Origin: Streptomyces caeruleatus
Lineage (GTDB): Bacteria; Actinomycetota; Actinomycetes; Streptomycetales; Streptomycetaceae
DNA: 64,000 nucleotides
Direction of reading: 5' to 3'
Assembly: GCF_001514235.1 (NCBI RefSeq)
Contig: NZ_KQ948933.1
Location: forward strand, 401,914-465,913
Part shown: positions 8,520 to 17,341 of the stretch, piece by piece
Layout of the letters: the number at the start of each line of letters is the position of its first letter
Position numbering within the stretch: the first letter of the stretch is position 1
Translations under genes and position numbers: made by a program
The notes under the pieces: generated by a model
Told to the model about the DNA's origin: nothing
Databases searched by the model: none
Seen by the model: the letters and a program-made list of their open reading frames with translations, nothing else

Positions 8520-8990
8520 CGGCCGGCGGACGATCCTGAAGAGCCGTATCTCCCGCTCCACCCGTGCCTGGTACGTCGCGTACGGCGGCCAGAACGCCAG
8601 CGCCGCCTTCCACGCCGCCGCCCGCTCCTCCCCCTCCAGCAGCCGGGCCGTGACCGGGATGTCGTGGCCCTTCCAGCTGACCTCGGCGTCGGGATGGGCG
8701 AGGAGGTTGTGGGTCCAGGCGGGGTGGCCGGGGCGGCCGAAGTTGGAGCCGATGAGGATCCAGCTGCGGCCGTTCTCCTCGGGCATGCAGGCCAGCGGAG
8801 TACGACGGGGCTGTCCGCTGCGGGCGCCGGTGGAGGTCAGGATCACGCCGGGCAGCATCTGGGCGCTGAGCAGCGCCCTTCCGCGTGTGAGCCGGTGGAC
8901 GGCACGGTCGAGCACCGGGATGACGTGCGGGGCGACCTTGGCGAAGGCCCGCGTCGAGGACACCTTCTGCACGACCCGTACGCCGATCAC
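8517..8990 (-). CDS. Nitroreductase/deazaflavin (F420)-dependent oxidoreductase, DDN-like
   Basis: A 157-aa split-barrel protein of the Ddn type. The motif GVILTSTGARSGQPRRTPLACMPEENG, then WILIGSNFGRPGHPAWTHNLLAHPDAEV, is characteristic of actinobacterial F420H2-dependent reductases. The family reduces unsaturated quinones, nitro compounds or enone-like substrates in the cytosol or at the membrane. Its GTG start overlaps the stop of the upstream acyl-CoA dehydrogenase by 4 nt (GTGA), so it belongs to the operon driven from ~10.3 kb. Substrate unknown. Confidence 0.88.
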   Translation of the reverse strand: MIGVRVVQKVSSTRAFAKVAPHVIPVLDRAVHRLTRGRALLSAQMLPGVILTSTGARSGQPRRTPLACMPEENGRSWILIGSNFGRPGHPAWTHNLLAHPDAEVSWKGHDIPVTARLLEGEERAAAWKAALAFWPPYATYQARVEREIRLFRIVRRP

Positions 8991-10270
8991 ACCGTCACCT
9001 CCCGCTCCGCGGATGTCTCGAAGAGTCGGGCCGCGTCGGCGGCGTGTGCGCGCAGCCGGTGCACCGGGCCGAAGAGGAGTTCGTCGCCGGCGGCCCGCTT
9101 GAAGTACAGGTGAGCCTCGTGTTCCCAGGTGAAACCGATGCCGCCGTGGAACTGGATGCCTTCGGCGGAGGCGGTGCGGAGCGCTTCCAGCGACTGGGCC
9201 AGGGCGAGGGGCGCCTCTGGTAGTGCCGCTGTATGCCGTCTGGCGTCTGCGGGCTCGTTGTGGCTGGTCGCGCCCACGCGGCGGAGCCGCATATCGACAC
9301 CGCCCGCGCCCCTTGGGGGCGTTGCGGACCAGGCTGCGTAATACGCTGCCGATCTTGCTGCCTGGACCTCCACGTATACGTCCGCCAGCCTGTGCTTCAC
9401 CGCCTGGAAGGAACCGATCGGGCGCCCGAACTGCTCCCGCTGCTTCACGTACTGCACCGTGCGGTCCAGTGCGCGGTCGGCGGCGCCTACCGCCTCGCAG
9501 GCCAGTACGGCGGCGGTCAGTTGGCCCACGGCTGCCAGTGCGGGCAGTGCGTCCGCGCTTTCGTCTCCCAGCAACTCGGCCTCCACGTCGCGGAGTTGGA
9601 TGCGCCCCTGCGGCCGGGTGGCGTCCAGGGTGGTCTGACGTGTGCGTACGACGCCCGCCGCGTCCCCCGGTACCAGGAACAGCAGCGTCCTAGACCGGGC
9701 GAAGCCTCCGGCGTGTGCGGCGACCAGGAGCAGGGCCGCGCTGTGGCCGTCCAGTACCTGGTCGACCTGCCCGTACAGCCGCCAGCCGCCATCCGCTCGC
9801 CGGGCCTGGACGCCGCCGGCGCGGCCGCCGCCGGCCCAGTCGCCGGTGTTGTCGCCGGTCAGGGCGAGGGCGGTGGCGAGGGACGGGCCGGGGACGGCGA
9901 GGGTGGCGGTGAGGGCGCCGGAGGCGAGGCGGGGCAGGAGGGCGGTGCGCTGGGGGTCGGCGCCGAGGGCGGTGATCAGGGGTGCGGTGAGGACGGCGGT
10001 GGCGAGGAGCGGGGAGGGGGCCAGGGAACGTCCCGTCTCCTCGCAGGCGAGGGCGAGTTCGGTCGCCGAGCAGCCGACGCCGCCGTAGGCCTCGGGGAGG
10101 GCGAGTCCGGGCAGGCCGAGCTGTTCGGCGAGGGCGGTCCACAGGGCCGGGTCGTGCCCGGCGGGGGTGTCGACGGCCGCGCGCAGCTCGCGGGGGCCGC
10201 AACGGCTGTGGAGCAGTTCGCGGAGGGTGCGGCGGATCTCGTCCTGCTCGGGGGTGAGGCTGGCGTCCAT
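8987..10270 (-). CDS. Acyl-CoA dehydrogenase with in-frame repeat insertion
   Basis: A 427-aa FAD-dependent acyl-CoA dehydrogenase. The N-terminal helical domain (LTPEQDEIRRTLRELL), a mid beta domain and the C-terminal helices (QREQFGRPIGSFQAVKHRLADVYVEVQAARSAAYYAAW; IQFHGGIGFTWEHEAHLYFKRA) are all present. Between residues ~325 and ~365 an extra ~30-residue Arg/Gly-rich segment is encoded by a copy of the dispersed palindromic repeat (9238-9325) in frame, inside the catalytic helical bundle. ATG 10270 is chosen for GGAGGAAGAG just upstream. Coupled to the DDN-like gene. Whether the enzyme still folds is uncertain. Confidence 0.88.
   Translation of the reverse strand: MDASLTPEQDEIRRTLRELLHSRCGPRELRAAVDTPAGHDPALWTALAEQLGLPGLALPEAYGGVGCSATELALACEETGRSLAPSPLLATAVLTAPLITALGADPQRTALLPRLASGALTATLAVPGPSLATALALTGDNTGDWAGGGRAGGVQARRADGGWRLYGQVDQVLDGHSAALLLVAAHAGGFARSRTLLFLVPGDAAGVVRTRQTTLDATRPQGRIQLRDVEAELLGDESADALPALAAVGQLTAAVLACEAVGAADRALDRTVQYVKQREQFGRPIGSFQAVKHRLADVYVEVQAARSAAYYAAWSATPPRGAGGVDMRLRRVGATSHNEPADARRHTAALPEAPLALAQSLEALRTASAEGIQFHGGIGFTWEHEAHLYFKRAAGDELLFGPVHRLRAHAADAARLFETSAEREVTV
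9238..9325 (-). repeat. Dispersed palindromic repeat, long form, inside a coding sequence
   Basis: On the minus strand the segment reads aaggggcgcggg..., then TCGATATGCGGCTCCGCCGC and GTGGGCGCGACCAGCCACAA. It matches the intergenic long-form copy at 53.77 kb, and its outer part matches the short copies at 3.07, 32.95, 43.6 and 51.34 kb. It is translated in frame as part of the acyl-CoA dehydrogenase. Confidence 0.85.
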
Positions 10271-10315
10271 GGGCTCTTCCTCCGGCTCTTCCCTCCAGAG
10301 GCCCTTCCTCCAGAT

Positions 10316-10330
10316 CTGACGGGCCGTCAT
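10316..10330. promoter_or_regulatory. CTGAC-N5-GTCAG operator in a divergent promoter
   Basis: CTGACGGGCCGTCAT lies between the divergent acyl-CoA dehydrogenase (start 10270) and lipid-transfer protein (start 10379), 46-63 nt from each start. It matches the regulon motif except for its last base. Confidence 0.75.
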
Positions 10331-10378
10331 ATTAGGAGGGTCGCCACGAGATGCCCAGAGGTTGGAGGCCGCCCTCTC

Positions 10379-11554
10379 ATGACTCCCGCGAGCCGGAAAG
10401 TCGCCGTGGTCGGCGTCGCCCTCGCCGACTGCGGCCGGGTGGACGACGCCACCCCGTACGCCCTGCACGCCCAGGCGGCCCGCCGCGCCCTCGCCGACGC
10501 CGGGCTCGGTCGGGGCGTGGTCGACGGATTCGCCTCCGCCGGACTCGGCACCCTCGCCCCCGTCGAGGTCGCCGAGTACCTGGGCCTGCGCCCCACCTGG
10601 GTCGACTCCACCTCCGTCGGCGGCGCCACCTGGGAGGTCATGGCGGCCCACGCGGCGGACGCGATAGCGCGGGGGCACGCGAACGCCGTACTCCTCGTCT
10701 ACGGCTCCACCGCCCGCGCCGACATCAGGGCGGGCCGGCGGACGGGCAACCTGTCCTTCGGCGCCCGGGGACCCCTGCAGTTCGAGGTCCCCTACGGCCA
10801 CACGCTCATCGCCAAGTACGCCATGGCCGCCCGCCGCCACACGATCGAACACGGCACGACCATCGAGCAGTTGGCGCAGGTCGCGGTGCAGGCCCGGGCC
10901 AACGCGGCCCTCAATCCCGAGGCGATGTTCCGCGACCCGATCACCGTCGACGACGTCCTCGCCGGGCCGATGATCGCCGACCCCTTCACCAAGCTGCACT
11001 GCTGCATCCGCTCCGACGGCGGCGCGGCGGTGCTGCTGGCCGCCGAGGAGGTCGTACAGGACTGCCGTACGGCCCCGGTGTGGGTGCTCGGCACCGGGGA
11101 GCACGTCTCGCACGCCGCGATGTCCGAGTGGCCGGACTTCACCACGGGCCCGGCGGCGGTCAGCGGACGGCTCGCCTTCGAGCGGGCCGGGGTGCGGCCC
11201 GAGGAGATCGACTTCGCCGAGATCTACGACGCCTTCACCTATATGACCCTGGTGACGCTGGAGGACCTCGGCTTCTGCGGGAAGGGCGAGGGCGGGGCGT
11301 TCGTGGAGAAGGGGCGGCTGCTGGTGCGGGGCGGGGAACTGCCGGTCAACACGGACGGGGGCGGGCTGTCGGCCCAGCATCCCGGGATGCGGGGGCTGTT
11401 CCTGCTCGTGGAGGCGGTGCGGCAGCTGCGGGGCGAGGGCGGGGAGCGGCAGGTGCGGGGGCGGCGGGACGGGGGGCTGCCCCGGTTGGGGGTGGCGTCG
11501 GCGACCGGGGGGTGGTTCTGCTCGTCGGGGACGGTGGTGCTGGCCAGGGACTGA
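10379..11554 (+). CDS. Lipid-transfer protein / thiolase-fold protein (second copy)
   Basis: A 391-aa thiolase-fold protein paralogous to the first gene of the window: SRKVAVVGVALADCGR at the N-terminus, then FAEIYDAFTYMTLVTLEDLGF, CGKGEGGAFVEKG and LPVNTDGGGLSAQHPGMRG. No DUF35 gene follows it directly; the DUF35 gene at 15.0 kb, under the same operator, is the nearest candidate partner. Divergent from the acyl-CoA dehydrogenase. The C-terminal ~35 residues (after QLRGEGGERQV) are Gly/Arg-rich but in frame. Confidence 0.87.
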   Translation: MTPASRKVAVVGVALADCGRVDDATPYALHAQAARRALADAGLGRGVVDGFASAGLGTLAPVEVAEYLGLRPTWVDSTSVGGATWEVMAAHAADAIARGHANAVLLVYGSTARADIRAGRRTGNLSFGARGPLQFEVPYGHTLIAKYAMAARRHTIEHGTTIEQLAQVAVQARANAALNPEAMFRDPITVDDVLAGPMIADPFTKLHCCIRSDGGAAVLLAAEEVVQDCRTAPVWVLGTGEHVSHAAMSEWPDFTTGPAAVSGRLAFERAGVRPEEIDFAEIYDAFTYMTLVTLEDLGFCGKGEGGAFVEKGRLLVRGGELPVNTDGGGLSAQHPGMRGLFLLVEAVRQLRGEGGERQVRGRRDGGLPRLGVASATGGWFCSSGTVVLARD

Positions 11555-11591
11555 GCGTGGGCCGGGCGCGTGCGCACGTGACAATCGAGGC

Positions 11592-12287
11592 ATGGAAAGA
11601 GATCTCCACGAGCCGGATCATCAGGAAGCCGATCTTCATGAACTGCTGAGGTCACTGCGGGTGTGGGACCCGGCGGTCACCGAGCTGCCGGACTTCGACG
11701 CGGCCGCAGCGCCCGCCGGCCCGCTCGCCCTGTTCACCGCCTGGTTCGCGCAGGCGGTCGCGGCCGGGCAGGTGGAACCGCACACCATGTCCCTCGCCAC
11801 GGCCGACGCCGAGGGGCTGCCGGACGTACGGACCGTGATGCTGCACGGCGCCGACGCGTCCGGCTGGTCCTTCGCGACGCACCTCGACAGCCGCAAGGGC
11901 CGCCAGCTCAAGGCCCGTCCGTACGCGGCCCTCGGCTTCTACTGGCCTGCCCAGGGCCGACAGGTGCGCGTGCGGGGCCCTGTGACGGCGGCCCCGGCCC
12001 GGGAGGGACAGGCCGATCTGCACGCCCGCTCGACCGGCGCGCTGGCGGCCGCGCTGACCGGGCGGCAGAGCCAGGTCCTCGGCTCCCTGGAGGAGTTGGC
12101 ACGGACCTCCGAGTCGGCCTGGGAACGCGCCCAGCGCGAGCCCGACGCCCCCGTGCCGACCTGGACGCTGTACCACCTGCGCCCCGACGAAGTGGAGTTC
12201 TTCCAGGGGGACGCCCGGCGACGGCACGTACGGCTCACCTACCGGCGTACGGCGGAGGGTTGGGCGAAGGAGCTGCTCTGGCCCTAG
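11592..12287 (+). CDS. Pyridoxamine 5'-phosphate oxidase-like flavoprotein
   Basis: A 231-aa split-barrel FMN protein with PNPOx landmarks: EPHTMSLATADAEGLPDVRTVML, WSFATHLDSRKGRQLKARP and YAALGFYWPAQGRQVRVRG. True PdxH is encoded separately at 59.5 kb and keeps the C-terminal dimerisation motif with FWQGRENRLHDR; here that part is EFFQGDARRRHVRLTYRR, which argues for a PdxH-like paralogue with another substrate. Shares 4 nt with the 3' end of the convergent kinase gene. Confidence 0.82.
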   Translation: MERDLHEPDHQEADLHELLRSLRVWDPAVTELPDFDAAAAPAGPLALFTAWFAQAVAAGQVEPHTMSLATADAEGLPDVRTVMLHGADASGWSFATHLDSRKGRQLKARPYAALGFYWPAQGRQVRVRGPVTAAPAREGQADLHARSTGALAAALTGRQSQVLGSLEELARTSESAWERAQREPDAPVPTWTLYHLRPDEVEFFQGDARRRHVRLTYRRTAEGWAKELLWP

Positions 12288-13843
12288 TCGCGCAGGTGGA
12301 TCCCGTTGACGGCGGTGTCGAAGATCGGCCGGTGCTCGTTCCAGGTCGCGTTCGGCGCGGACAGGTAGATGACGTACTGGGTGCTGTCGGCACCGCTGAA
12401 GGCCAGCTCGACCCCGCGGTACTCCCGCGCCCTGCCCTGGAAGGTGAACTCCCAGTACCCGGCGGGCCGGCCCCGGAACTCCGTACGGCTCATCCTGATC
12501 CGCTCGTAACCCGGGTTGTCGCGGCGCGTCTGCTCCTCCTCGGTGTCCCGCCAGTGCTGGAGCGGGTCGGACCCCGCGAACTCGACCACCTCGACCCGCA
12601 GGCCCACCAGGCCGGACGGGTCGATGTAGGCGACCTCGCCGCTGGGCATGTCCTTGGCCGTCCAGCCGTCCGGCACGGGCACGGAGAAGCCCTGGCCGGC
12701 CTTCACCAGGTGGTAGCCGGCCGGAACGGGCGACGGGGAGGCGTCCGGCGCCGGGGAGCCGCCGGAGGATCCGGAGGTACCGGAGGATCCGGAGGCACCG
12801 GACGCGGACGGGGACACGGACGGCGACCGGGGCGTACCGCCGCCCCGCGAGGCGTCGTCGCCCCCGGGCCGCAGCAGTACGCCGCCCGTCACGGCGCCGG
12901 CGACGACCAGCACCGCGGCGGTCCACATCGCGGCGCGGCGACCACGCCTTCGCCGCGGCGCCGCGGCCACGGCGGAACCCGACCGCTCCTGTCGTGTGGG
13001 CGGGTCGAGGGGCACGGTCGCCTCGTCGGCCGCACGGCTCAGGAGGTGCTCGGCCTGGTGCGCGCTCATGCGCCGCTCGGGGTCCTTCTCCAGCAGACCC
13101 TCGATCACCGGGGCCAGGTCCCCGGCACGGCTCGGGGCGTCGTGCGGGTCGGCGGCGATGGCGTACGCCGTCTCGATCGCCGTGTCCCGGCGGAACGCGG
13201 GCCGTCCCTCGACCGCCTCGTACAGCGTCGCCCCGAGCGACCACAGGTCGCAGGCGGGGCCGGGCTCGGCGATCCCGGGGCGCAGGCGTTCCGGGGCGAG
13301 GTACTGGATCGAGCCGACCAGTTCCCCGGTCCTGGTCAGGGACGGTGTGCCGGACTCCACCGCGATCCCGAAGTCGGTGAGGACGATCCGGCCGTCGTCC
13401 CCGAGCAGCACGTTGGCGGGCTTGACGTCCCGGTGCAGCACACCGGCGTCGTGCGCGGCGCGCAGCGCGGCGGCCATGGCCCGGCCGATCCGGGCCGCCT
13501 CACCCGGCGGCAGCGCACCCCGCCGCTGCACGAGGTCGCCGAGCGTGACGGAGGGGATGTACTCCATGACGATGCACGGCAGGCCCTCGTCGTCGACGAC
13601 GTCGTGCACGACGATCACATGGGGGTGGGTGATCCGGGCCGCGCTGCGGGCCTCGCGACGAGTGCGCTCGTAAAGCCGCTGCACCTCGTCGTCGTGCAGA
13701 TGGGGCGGTACGTGCAGCTTCTTGAGGGCGACGTGCCGGTTGAGCAGTTCGTCCTCGGCCCGCCACACGGTGCCCATACCGCCACGGCCCACGCGCTCCA
13801 CCAGCCGGTACCGGTTGGCGATGGTCCTCCCCAGATCGGACAC
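12284..13843 (-). CDS. Transmembrane serine/threonine protein kinase
   Basis: A 519-aa Hanks-type kinase. The cytoplasmic kinase domain has VGRGGMGTVW, VALKKL, HRDVKPANVLL, DFG and GSIQYLAPERL. A basic juxtamembrane patch (RRRRGRR) is followed by one membrane helix (AAMWTAAVLVVAGAVTGGVLL), a Ser/Gly/Pro linker and an external domain of ~140 aa (YHLVKAGQGFSVPVPDGWTA ... FDTAVNGIHLRD) seen in other Streptomyces kinases. GTG 13843 is chosen (VSDLGRTIANRY) since the longer reading adds a Cys-rich tail not typical of the family; GGGGAGAAG lies upstream. No PASTA repeats. Confidence 0.9.
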   Translation of the reverse strand: MSDLGRTIANRYRLVERVGRGGMGTVWRAEDELLNRHVALKKLHVPPHLHDDEVQRLYERTRREARSAARITHPHVIVVHDVVDDEGLPCIVMEYIPSVTLGDLVQRRGALPPGEAARIGRAMAAALRAAHDAGVLHRDVKPANVLLGDDGRIVLTDFGIAVESGTPSLTRTGELVGSIQYLAPERLRPGIAEPGPACDLWSLGATLYEAVEGRPAFRRDTAIETAYAIAADPHDAPSRAGDLAPVIEGLLEKDPERRMSAHQAEHLLSRAADEATVPLDPPTRQERSGSAVAAAPRRRRGRRAAMWTAAVLVVAGAVTGGVLLRPGGDDASRGGGTPRSPSVSPSASGASGSSGTSGSSGGSPAPDASPSPVPAGYHLVKAGQGFSVPVPDGWTAKDMPSGEVAYIDPSGLVGLRVEVVEFAGSDPLQHWRDTEEEQTRRDNPGYERIRMSRTEFRGRPAGYWEFTFQGRAREYRGVELAFSGADSTQYVIYLSAPNATWNEHRPIFDTAVNGIHLRD

Positions 13844-13977
13844 CCTGAGACCTACTTCTCCCCGTACCCGCGAGCACTCTTCGAACAGATTGCAGATGCA
13901 CAATAGCGCGTACGGATCACACCGCCCCGGCGGCCGATTCCAGGTGCCGGCGGCCTAGGGCCTGTCCTAGCGCTTCG

Positions 13978-14862
13978 TCAGGTTCTGCCCGGGAAGCCGC
14001 GGGTCCCGCGGAAGTCGTACGCCGTGAAGTCGGCCACCGGCCGGTACCCGATGCGCTGGTAGAGGCTGTTGCTGGTCGGGTTGGCGAGGTCCGTGAAGAG
14101 CAGCACCTCGCGCACCCCGGAGCTGAGCACGGCCCGGCTGACCTGGGCGGTGGCGGCGCCCGCGTAACCGCGGCCACGCAGCGGGGCCGGGGTGTAGACG
14201 GGGGCCACCCGGACCTGGCCGGCGACCACCGGGGTCACGCCGGCCATGGCCAGCGGGGTGCCGTCCTCGCCCTCCCAGAAGGTGACGCCTCCGTAGGAGA
14301 TCCGCGAGTCGGCCCACGCGGCGGCGTCACGGGCGGCGTGGTCGCCGACGGCCTCGATGAACTCGCCGTACCAGCGCGTCAGTTGCTCCCGGTCCTCCTT
14401 GCCCGCGACCCGCGCCCGACCTCGCGGGAGAGGCTGCGGCACGGTCAGGTTGCCGAGCCGGTACAGGCGCTGGCGCTGGCTGACCACGGCCCTGCCGCCC
14501 GCGAGTCGGCGCCAGGCGGCGGAGAAGGCCTCGGCGGTCTCCCGGGCCGCTATGACGCCGGGCACCGAGTGGCCGTGGGCGACCAGGTGGGCGGCGAGGG
14601 ACTCGGCCTCGGCGGGGGTGAGCGGTGTGACGTTCAGCCGGTAGGGCGGGGTGCGGAAGTAGGCCGCGCGCACCTGCCCGCCCACCTCCAGCGCGCCGAA
14701 GACCGGCGCCTCGTCGCCGTACGCACGCAGCCCGCCGGTGCGCAGCGTCTCGGTCACCGTCAGGGCGACGGTGTGCAGATCGGGGCGTGAGCGCAGGAAG
14801 CCACCGGCGTGGGAGAGGAAGCCGCTGAGATCCTGGGTGCAGTACCAGTCGTCCGGGCGCAT
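13978..14862 (-). CDS. GNAT-family N-acetyltransferase
   Basis: A 294-aa protein whose C-terminal half is a GNAT domain: VAPVYTPAPLRGRGYAGAATAQVS carries the acetyl-CoA-binding Q/RxxGxG/A segment and is followed by LLFTDLANPTSNSLYQRIGYRPV. The N-terminal ~140 aa form a second, degenerate half as in double-GNAT proteins. It acetylates an unknown amine. Single gene, followed by a TAGGGCCTGTCC-type element at 13957-13970. Confidence 0.86.
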   Translation of the reverse strand: MRPDDWYCTQDLSGFLSHAGGFLRSRPDLHTVALTVTETLRTGGLRAYGDEAPVFGALEVGGQVRAAYFRTPPYRLNVTPLTPAEAESLAAHLVAHGHSVPGVIAARETAEAFSAAWRRLAGGRAVVSQRQRLYRLGNLTVPQPLPRGRARVAGKEDREQLTRWYGEFIEAVGDHAARDAAAWADSRISYGGVTFWEGEDGTPLAMAGVTPVVAGQVRVAPVYTPAPLRGRGYAGAATAQVSRAVLSSGVREVLLFTDLANPTSNSLYQRIGYRPVADFTAYDFRGTRGFPGRT

Positions 14863-15042
14863 ACCTCATGATCCCGCGCCCCGGGGGCGGCTGTGCACCC
14901 TTTTCCGCTGTGGACACCAAGCCGACACAAGACCCCACTCTCAGGCGGGTGTTGGGGGTATAGGAGTTCACGGCGGCGCGGGCCCACAGGTTGACGTCCG
15001 GGTCGGCGACCCGGGTCACCCGGTCACGGCAACCCGCCTCGG

Positions 15043-15450
15043 TCACCCACCCGGTCCGAGCACCCGGAACACCGGAATCCCGCCCCGGAAGACGACCTCC
15101 AGCTCCGCCCCGGCCCGCAACCACCCGGCATCCCCGCACTCCACCACCTCGGTCATCATCCGCGACCCCTCGGCGAGGTCGACGACCGCGGCGACGTAGG
15201 GCGTCCGCTCGCCGAAGGGCGGCAGGTCGTTGCGGTGCACGACGGACCAGGTGTAGAGGGTGGCCCGGCCGGTCGCGGGCTCCCAGTCGACGTCCTCGCT
15301 CCAGCAGTTCGGGCAGAACTCGCGGGGGTAGTGGTGGGCCCGCCCGCAGGTCCGGCAGCGGCGCACCAGCAGCCGCCCTTCGGCCGCCGCGTCCCAGTAC
15401 GTACGCGTGAAGGCGTCGGCCTCCGGAAGGTCGAAGCGCGGGCCGCTCAC
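15043..15450 (-). CDS. DUF35 Zn-ribbon/OB-fold protein (second copy)
   Basis: A 135-aa DUF35 protein: helix FTRTYWDAAAEGRLLVRRC, zinc ribbon CRTC and CPNC, OB-fold (GRATLYTWSVVHRNDLPPF ... ELEVVFRGGIPVFRV). GTG 15450 overlaps the stop of the upstream DoxX gene (GTGA), so the two are translationally coupled and share the operator at 15.9 kb. By analogy with Ltp2-ChsH2 it should bind a thiolase-fold partner; the lipid-transfer protein at 10.4 kb has no DUF35 gene of its own and is the obvious candidate. Confidence 0.88.
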   Translation of the reverse strand: MSGPRFDLPEADAFTRTYWDAAAEGRLLVRRCRTCGRAHHYPREFCPNCWSEDVDWEPATGRATLYTWSVVHRNDLPPFGERTPYVAAVVDLAEGSRMMTEVVECGDAGWLRAGAELEVVFRGGIPVFRVLGPGG

Positions 15451-15896
15451 CCGAACAACCCCAGCGCGCTGTCCACCGACCACGACTGCCAGGACATCCC
15501 GAACAGCGCGACCAGCGAGATCAGCGCCATCATCGAGTTCTGCCCCTGCTCGCCCCAGTCGTGGATCATGAGGGTGAAGTAAAGGACGTTGAGCAGCAGC
15601 CCGCCGACGAGGGCGATCGGCGTCAGGAACCCGAGGACGAGCCCGAGCCCGACGGCGAGTTCCGCGTACAGGACGACGTACGCCATCGTCCGCGGCCGCG
15701 GCGCCACGAGGGCCTCGAAGCCGGAGCGTACGGAGTTCCAGCGGTGCTTGGCCGCCACGTCCGCCGCCCACGAGATCCCCGCGCCCTCGAACCAGCTCTT
15801 CTTGTCCTTGTGCCGCCAGCTCTCAAGCCACCACAGCCCGAGGCCTGTCCGGAGCACGGCCAGCCATTCCGCACCTGTGAGCCAGATCGCGTCCAT
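15447..15896 (-). CDS. DoxX/DoxD-family membrane protein
   Basis: A 149-aa protein with four hydrophobic helices. An amphipathic N-terminal region (LAVLRTGLGLWWLESWRHKDKKSW) precedes TMAYVVLYAELAVGLGLVLGFL and later helices, as in DoxX-like quinol oxidase-related proteins. Function unclear; DoxX relatives have been linked to quinone or thiol redox balance. Heads a two-gene operon with DUF35; a perfect operator lies 5-19 nt upstream of its ATG. Confidence 0.82.
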   Translation of the reverse strand: MDAIWLTGAEWLAVLRTGLGLWWLESWRHKDKKSWFEGAGISWAADVAAKHRWNSVRSGFEALVAPRPRTMAYVVLYAELAVGLGLVLGFLTPIALVGGLLLNVLYFTLMIHDWGEQGQNSMMALISLVALFGMSWQSWSVDSALGLFG

Positions 15897-15900
15897 GGAT

Positions 15901-15915
15901 CTGACGGTACGTCAG
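15901..15915. promoter_or_regulatory. CTGAC-N5-GTCAG operator before DoxX-DUF35
   Basis: CTGACGGTACGTCAG has perfect half-sites and lies 5-19 nt upstream of the DoxX start, so a bound repressor would cover the transcription start. Confidence 0.82.
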
Positions 15916-16044
15916 ATATGAGGAGCCTGACAATCGTCTGTGCGTCCGTGATGAGTCTCGCTGGATTCAACAGAATTGTTGGCAATCTTGTCCGCACTCC
16001 CGTTAGGTTCACACCCGGAAGCCGAGACCACCGAGGAGCCGGTC

Positions 16045-17167
16045 GTGAAGCACAGGGCAATCAAGCGCAGGAGCGTTGTCATGGGGATCGGGGCCACCGC
16101 TGGGGTGGCCGCGGTCGGGGGTATCGCCTGACCGCGCAGGCGTCGAGCGACACGAGGAGCGGCACGCAGGGCTCGTCGTCGGATGCTCTCGTTTTCGACA
16201 CGGACGCCTACTCGACCCTGACGACCACCATCACGGACACCGACGGCACCGAGCACGAGGTGGAATACCGCTTCTACAAGGCGATCACCTACGTCCGCAA
16301 GCCGGTCGACGAGACGTACCAGAGCCTCAACGTCAGCGTGCCGGTCAAGATCGACGGTACGGCCGTGGACGCCACGAACGCCCCGATCCTGTTCGCCAAC
16401 GCGGTCGGCGGTTACATGCCGTCGTCCGTTGCGGAAGCGACGGGTGTGGGGGGGCGGGATGACCGGGATGCCGGGGGGTGGGGCCGGGGGCGGGGCGCCG
16501 AGCGGGTCCGCGTCGCCGAGTGCCTCGGCGTCCAGCGGGCCGGCTGGCGGTTCGGCGGGCGGCTCGGGTGAGGTCGCCTCCGGCAGCAACGGCATGGTGA
16601 CCGCCCAGGGCGAGATGGTCAGCCTCCCGAAGCTGGCACTCGCGGCCGGTTACGTCGTCGTCGAGCCCGGCGCCCGCGGCCGTACCCTCAAGAACTCCGC
16701 CGGCGAGTACTACGGCGTCGCCCCCGCCGCGATCGTCGACCTCAAGGCCGCCGTCCGCTACGTACGGTCCAACAAGGGCCGCATACCGGGCGGCGTCGAC
16801 CGCATCGTCTCCTCCGGCACCAGCGCGGGCGGCGCCCTGTCCTCCCTGCTCGGCGCGTCCGGCGACAGCCCGCTCTACGACAAGTACCTCAAGGAGATCG
16901 GCGCGGCCGCCCTTCCTCGTCGAGCAGGCCAACCCGCACCGCGCCAAGCACTGGTGGATCCGCCTCGGCACCAACGACTCCGACACGTCCCACACGGTGT
17001 CCGCGAACCTCGCCGCCGCGGCCGACGGGCTGGGCGACGACGTCAGCCACCTCTACTACTGGGACGAGGGCCACGGGGCCAACTCGGACCCGGGTGACTT
17101 CATCGCGTGGATCGCCAGGATCAGCGGTTACCAGGGCAAGGGGGCGGGCCGACGGGCGTCGCGGTAA
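16045..17167 (+). pseudogene. Decayed tannase/feruloyl-esterase-like exported hydrolase
   Basis: Fragments of one exported alpha/beta-hydrolase lie in three frames. GTG 16045 opens a Tat-like leader (KHRAIKRRSVVMGIG) that hits TGA at ~16129; shifting frame restores LTAQASS ... EVEYRFYKAITYVRKPVDETYQSL up to ~16450. A second shift in a Gly-rich tract restores MVSLPKLALAAGYVVVEPGARG and the nucleophile motif SSGTSAGGALSSL up to ~16905. There the frame changes again, with a large internal segment missing, to WWIRLGTNDSDTSHTVS ... YYWDEGHGANSDPGDF before TAA 17165. Three frame changes plus a deletion make an active product implausible. Confidence 0.85.
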
Positions 17168-17258
17168 GCCCGACAGCCGTCTTCCTCTCTCCCTCAGGGA
17201 CACGGTGCCGGTTTCCCGTCATGACTCCGGCCGCCGCCCCTACGACGCCGGGCCCGGC

Positions 17259-17334
17259 GCACGTCAGGAGTCGGGGCCCGGCGTCGTGCTGTGTGTGCAC
17301 GTCAGGAGTCCGGGCCCGGCGTCGTGCTGTGTGT
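17259..17334 (+). repeat. 38-bp tandem duplication
   Basis: Two nearly identical 38-bp units (GCACGTCAGGAGTC...GGGCCCGGCG...TGTGTGT) start at 17259 and 17297 and differ at one base. They lie in the convergent gap between the pseudogene and the small membrane protein gene; the GGGCCCGG core may act in termination. Confidence 0.8.
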
Positions 17335-17341
17335 GCCGGGC

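Noticed and set aside
11592..12287. Second pdxH
   Set aside because: The C-terminal dimerisation and substrate motif of true PdxH is not conserved, and a clear PdxH is encoded at 59476-60144.
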